A stretch of DNA of 64,000 nt, from assembly GCA_036852015.1 (NCBI GenBank), contig JAANDG010000133.1, forward strand, positions 186,001 through 250,000, read 5' to 3'. Made by a program: the position numbers and the translations under genes. This document shows positions 58,997-64,000 of the stretch, one piece after another. The notes beneath the pieces are model-generated. The model was not told where the DNA came from and searched no databases. It saw only the letters and a list, made by a program, of their open reading frames with translations. The DNA is from Pelodera strongyloides (lineage: Eukaryota > Nematoda > Chromadorea > Rhabditida > Rhabditidae). Each line of letters opens with the position of its first letter. Position 1 is the first letter of the stretch.

Positions 58997-61900
58997 TTAT
59001 CGGGGCAGCGTCGCTGTCGTGTCAGGGGAGTCGGCAAACTCAGCAGCTGGTTTTTCGTACCGCTTGCAGTAGGTCTTGAAGAGTTCGTGAATGATTTCAC
59101 CGGCCAAAAGATCACCTCCGTTGGTCTGAAACATTGCGTTCAGAACAAAAAATCACAGAAAAATAATAGTAAAATTTACATTTACCGGAATACATGTTGT
59201 AAATTCTGCTTAAAGGGTCGTAGTCACTGCAAATTCATCGTTTTATTCGATTTTCATGAAATATAGGAAGGTATAGCGTAAAATACGGTATCAATACCAA
59301 GTTACAGAAAAAGAACTCAGTGAGAGAAATCTCTGAGGGATTTGCCGGACAGTAGACGGGTAATATATGCAATTGTCCGGATAATGCTTTATAATAAATA
59401 CACTGTAGTGATATCCTACCCTAGCACTGCAAGGTATTTATGGGAAATAGAGTATAGGTCCATACTACGTAACCTTTCGGTTTTCTGTGACTTGGCACTT
59501 TAATCGTTTGTTTCTGTATATGTTCTTATATTTAATGACAATTAAATAAAAATGACGAATTCATAGTCACTGTGACATGGTTTCCGCACACGCTTAGATC
59601 GCTTCAGAACGCTCATGTTACTCTAGTACATTATTTTCAGAATTTAACAATTTTCACGAAATTATTGCGTCAATCAAACTTTATTCTCACCTGAATGAGC
59701 CTCGACAAGAAAACTCCATCTGGAGTGAGGAAGTTCTTAACAAAACCAGTCACGCGATCCTCCTCGCTACGGGTGGGCACGACGCCGATTGCACCTTGAC
59801 ATCTCAGGTACCTGAAAGTATTTTGTGGAATGAAGCATTACTACTTTTAAAATAGATTAAAGGGTGGATCACACGGGAGAAAAGTTTTCCTTATTTTTCC
59901 TAGGTCGAAAGTCCGGGACTTCAGAATAATTACTGTGAAAACCGCATTGAATTGCGGCACAAACTCGCGGAGTTATTCCTGGGCAAAGTGTTCCACCAGC
60001 TACCGTAGACAGTAAAACCATTTTTTTTTGGACACCGCACCATTTGAAACCCTTCGCTGAGATCTCAAGAATTAGCATCATATATTTCAACACTCTTGTG
60101 ATGAGAAACAAAGCATTTGGACGGCTATAAACCGTTAAAACGAATTTTCCGTCTCCTGGCTACGCTAGCTCGTAGAACCGTTCGCAGGCGAATAACTCCG
60201 CGAGTTTCTGCCGTAATTGAATGCGGTTCTCACAGTAATTTTTCTGAAATCCCGGACTATCGGCATAAGAAAAATAAAGAAAACGTTTTTCCATGAACGC
60301 GACCGTTTAAGCCCTACATTTGCTGTCAATTTGGGAGGAAGTACTGTAAATTTGACGAAATTCGTCAATACGCTTTATCGGCCCTAGATTGTATATTGCC
60401 AATCCCTCACTTGGAAATGAACTCGCGCTGGCTTCCAGGAGAGCACAAAGCAATGAACCAATAAAGAAGGGAAATGGTCGAAAGCACACCAACGAGCATG
60501 AACCAGAACCTAAAAATATGGAATAAATATACATACACATGTGAATGTGTAATATAATATATTAATGTAGTGAATTAATATATACATTTTTTAATGCTCA
60601 AATGCACATGCCAAAAGAAATAAGGGAATAGGAGTAGATCACAAACCACAAGAAAATGTAGATCTTTTCGGTGAACATGTTAATCATCAGCACGCACTGA
60701 ACAGTCCATCTGTGGAGATTTCCGAGCACACGCACCTCAAATACAAGTTGGTAATTCTTTTTGAAGAGCCGTCAAGGCTAATTATCACTGCTAACCATCA
60801 ACCAAGTTCAAATAAGTCCATGACCTGCAGGCGACTGCACGTTTTTTTCTATCCTTCATTACGATAAACTGTCAGCGAACAAAAAGCGGTACATTTCAAA
60901 TCTAGGAAAACATATATTTCTGTATTTCTGTATGAGCAAAGCAGGGTGATGAGACCAATTGAGTTTAACAACTGGGCATACGTCATGATTGTGAACTGTG
61001 AATACCAGAGAAATTTTTTTTTTCAAGCTCTTCCGACGACATTCTGATTGCGTTGTTCTGGACGGAGAAGGGTTCCACTTGTCTGATTAGATTGCGACAA
61101 GCACCCCCTCAGGATTGTATCCGCTCACATTGGATATTGACCTCACTTTAACTTCTAGTATTCCATGAAGCTGTTAATTTTTCCCGTGACTTTCGTGAGT
61201 CATCACCAAGCATTATTAATCGCAGTGATTTCCTCGACATGAAGCACTTGCATTAAATGGTATGCAGAATGTGGATATGCAGACACGCGAGAAAATAGTG
61301 ATTTACTGAACATTTCTCATATGAACTGCACAACACACAACGTTGCCAATTTCGTTTAGCAAATCAACAGTATTATCGTGCTCGAGCCTTGATTTTTGCA
61401 AGTTAATACTATGTTTTCGTATGCAATGATCGTAGCACGATGATAAATTCAAATTAAATGTGTAATCATTTACGTTTTCTCGAACTCAATATAGCCGCAC
61501 TAGAATGAAAAGATGCGAGTTACCACCGCCTACTTGCGAACATCTCGGATACGATGATTTTCAGTTGATGGTTTTTCGCAAATAATTCACTAATTTTATA
61601 TTATACTGCTGCTTTTTGTGTGGTTGAATGCGTTTTTATAGTATTCACGTAGCCCAGAATAATCTACCATATTGCTCTTCTCGTAAGTCTAACATTTCGA
61701 GGAAGAGACCATGTTCAAACAAGAATTCAGTATTGTGATCGAACCTGGAGAACAACGAGAGAAAAACTTTGGTGGGTTTTAATACAGAGATATGTAGTTT
61801 CCTTCATAAAAGTTAAATTTGACGTACTAATTTCCTTTTTAGAAATCAAAGTCTTGATTATTCTCTAACTATTATATCCCGCTTTTTTGAGTATTGCTCT

Positions 61901-63990
61901 TTTACATTAATGTTTATGATATCCACCCCCTACTTCATTATACTTTCTGAGAATGATGTATTATGCATTACATTGTTCAGCGCATAGATATTATGTCTCA
62001 TCACGGCCTTCACAAGACTATCGAAATTCTGATTAGAAGTTACGTTTTAGCACTTGTATGGTTAATATGCACCTTAACTAGCAGGCCACAAATTTCCCAA
62101 CGGCTAATCTCATCTTAAACCGCTCCTCCAAGAAGAAGACGGAAAATTAGTGGAAGCACAAGATTCTGCCCCAGATCGCGATTTTTTTTTTGTTTTAGTT
62201 TATAAAAAAAAATGAGGCTTAAAGGATTTCCAAATTTGCTTTTTGAATATTCATTAAAGATGAAGTACCTTCAGTGCTTCGAATAGTGAACCCAATAAAC
62301 ATTTTCAAATGGGTCCTAGTTAAAGTTTCTTTGGTGTCAAGTGCTTCCGCAGACAGTTAAGACCCGTAGTCAATTTAATTAGGTTTCACTTTTCAATTGG
62401 CCCCTTCGAACGCTCATTCCTTAAATTATTCTTCCCAAAAGCGCGGTGTTAATTCTGGTTTAACTGGTAGGTGTAAAAAAAGATGTGAGCTTTATTTTCC
62501 ATAGCTCTTTTAGTACTTACGCGTTTGTTGGTCGTATAATCAGAATAATAATCTCGTTGCTTATGCACTATGGGTGAATGCGGAAACTCCTCCCTCGCAG
62601 AAAAGTGCATTCACATACATACAAACAACTCCAAAACATTGAATCTTGTCTGCTCAACAAAAAAAAATCCGTCTAGACCTTACATGAACCTTTCTATTCT
62701 ATTTTTCCTACGAAATGACAAAGGCAAAGGTAAAAAATATTGAGTAGTATACACATTTCAGCAGCAGTTTACTACCAAACAACGAAGATTTTTTCAATGA
62801 CTGGTAATGTCTTCAGAAATGTGGACCGTTGTCATTTGCTTCGTCCTTCCGGCTTTTCTCTTCTCATTATTGGCTATTGGGGCATGGCTGCGAATGATTT
62901 TCGTTAAGAGAAGGTAAGTAAAATTCACAAAGTGCCATTTTCCATTTATTCGCGTCGTGCTTTTTCAATATTATTAGTATCTCCAAACGACGAAATCTAT
63001 CTTAAAGAACCTATCAGGTATTGGAAAGACACTTCCTTTTTTATCACGTATGTTGCTATTCAATAGTAATAATTAAACTAAACGAGAACTAAATTGTCTA
63101 AAAAAATGTTTTAGAAGGTGTCGGCAGGCGTGTGTGGTCAGCTCACGAAGGATGATGCTTGCGCATGGATTGAGTTCTTGGTTAGTTGACAGAATATTCT
63201 ATGTTTGTTGATTTCTTCTGTTTTGCTTTTGTGTGCTCACTGCTCACAATCAGGAACTTCTGTCTACATTCACTATCAAGAATAGGTCTTAAATTTGACC
63301 TGGATCAGAATCAGTCAGTTCCTTGTGCCTTTTGCTTTGAATAACGGGTCAGCAGAGAAATATAAAGGAAACAAAGGCCTGTGTTTCGTAAGGTGGAACA
63401 TATCACTTAGTGTTTGTAATATTTATCAATATTTCAGCAGCTCACCAGAATGCAATGGTCACCAGGCAAAATGCGGCATTCCTATTCGAGGTTCGGCTTC
63501 ATCAGCATCTGTTGTTTTCTATGAACAGCCCTAACACTAGCGCTTCGATCAATTATATTTTACTTTCGTATGTTTTGTTGTATTTTATTTTCCGCTACTT
63601 TTATCCGTCTTACTTGGGTGTTTTCATCGGGTTTAGTGCATTTTCTCTACATCATATGCGTAATGTGATGCCAAATTTTATGCAGCTTGTATGCGTATTT
63701 TTATATGTAAAATGAAATTCACTTTTTCCATTGTTCGATTCGTGTTGTATACTCACCGCAATTGATGGAAAATTTCGTGAATTAGCATGCTCTTGTACTC
63801 TTGTACCTTTATCCTCGAAGATGTTCATGGTTGAGATGTAACTAGTAAAAAACGGCAATAAAGAATAACTCACATTAAAGTCGCACATTGTAACTCGTGG
63901 GAAATTGCCAGTTTCCTCCCATTCCCTGCCTTCTCTTAGGTCATTCAGGATCTCCCAGCCCCAGAACGAAGACTTAGTTCCCAAGAATGA
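58997..63990 (-). CDS. Innexin (gap-junction channel), C-terminal part
   Basis: Innexins form invertebrate gap junctions and hemichannels with four membrane helices. Exons in the window: 63874-63990, 60647-60735, 60411-60509, 59691-59811, 58997-59125, joined in phase to give the last 184 aa. The signature order is [65 protein letters not shown] (start of helix 4), then the cytoplasmic tail with [12 protein letters not shown] and [14 protein letters not shown], ending DTTATLPR. The first exon shown starts right after an ATTTTCAG acceptor, and the N-terminal half (helices 1-3) lies beyond 64000. The intron 60736-63873 is 3.1 kb, far longer than the rest. The last intron carries a foldback between exons 59691-59811 and 60411-60509. 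Which innexin paralogue it is cannot be decided. Confidence 0.92.
59857..60310. repeat. TTAA-flanked foldback in an innexin intron
   Basis: Left half: TTAAAGGGTGGATCACACGG, GAAAAGTTTTCCTTATTTTTC, AAAACCGCATTGAATT, AACTCGCGGAGTTATTC. The right half has the same words inverted: GAATAACTCCGCGAGTTTC, AATTGAATGCGGTTCTCAC, ATAAGAAAAATAAAG, and CGTTTAA at the border. TTAA lies at both ends. It is the same family as 10469-10747 and shares subterminal words with 3078-3534. It lies inside the intron 59812-60410 and does not interrupt coding sequence. Confidence 0.85.
62819..63344 (+). CDS. Possible small membrane protein nested in the innexin intron
   Basis: A GTCTTCAG acceptor-like sequence ends two bases before an ATG at 62819. 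Exon 62819-62913 encodes [26 protein letters not shown] and a basic stretch, and ends in a strong GTAAGT donor. In-phase continuations are 63115-63180 (after TGTTTTAG) and 63254-63344 (after CAATCAG), giving about 83 aa with one N-terminal hydrophobic helix. The gene would run antisense to the innexin, wholly inside its 3.1 kb intron. The first exon is the best supported; the two later exons have no recognisable sequence. It could instead be a chance frame. Confidence 0.3.
63345..63873. other. Rest of the long innexin intron, right part
   Basis: Intronic for the innexin. T-rich open frames on the plus strand (63295-63715) overlap each other, lack splice support and look non-coding. Confidence 0.5.
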
Positions 63991-64000
63991 CTGAAAATTC

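Noticed and set aside
58742..59266. 174-codon open frame on the plus strand
   Set aside because: It is antisense to the well-supported last exon of the innexin and has no family motif of its own.
1..64000. CRISPR arrays, bacterial operons, phage or viral genes
   Set aside because: Gene structure is plainly eukaryotic with spliceosomal introns; no spaced direct repeats or viral proteins were seen.

Overview
The window looks like nuclear DNA of a nematode, most likely a clade V (rhabditid or strongylid) species. The genes are split into many short exons. Most introns end in the pyrimidine-rich TTTCAG acceptor typical of nematodes. The protein families also fit: a serpentine chemoreceptor, an innexin, a nematode-type sphingomyelin synthase, a CYP2-clan P450 and a type-B carboxylesterase. 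Introns are often 100-1000 bp, longer than in Caenorhabditis elegans, and many intergenic stretches and introns hold foldback (MITE-like) repeats. I assigned exons by hand from reading frame, splice-site consensus and family similarity recalled from knowledge. No alignment or expression data were available.

Layout. 1-12.4 kb is mostly non-coding and rich in repeats: TTAA-flanked foldbacks, a large palindrome carrying tRNA-Leu-like promoter boxes, and a GC-rich tandem repeat. 12.46-16.20 kb (+) is a complete 11-exon cytochrome P450 (494 aa). 16.78-19.07 kb (-) is a seven-helix chemoreceptor. 21.93-27.52 kb (-) is a complete 16-exon TBC1D12/14-type RabGAP (593 aa). 30.10-32.51 kb (-) is Elongin A (435 aa). 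35.66-39.71 kb (-) is sphingomyelin synthase (about 373 aa). 39.7-46.3 kb is non-coding with several foldbacks. 46.37-50.29 kb (+) is a secreted carboxylesterase (567 aa). 52.14-55.01 kb (+) is a 369-aa protein kinase-like protein that lacks the catalytic aspartates. 57.37-57.79 kb (-) is a candidate 100-aa secreted protein. 59.00-63.99 kb (-) is the C-terminal part of an innexin whose 5' end lies beyond the window. Its 3.1 kb intron may contain a small membrane-protein gene on the opposite strand.

There is no sign of an operon: genes lie on both strands, mostly kilobases apart, with unrelated functions (xenobiotic oxidation, chemosensation, Rab/autophagy traffic, transcription elongation, sphingolipid synthesis, ester hydrolysis, signalling scaffold, gap junction). 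Two genes (carboxylesterase and pseudokinase) have splice-acceptor-like sequences just before the ATG, suggesting spliced-leader trans-splicing. The most interesting items are an in-frame 45-bp duplication that copies a splice donor in the chemoreceptor, the degenerate kinase, the TTAA foldback families, and the tRNA-like palindrome.
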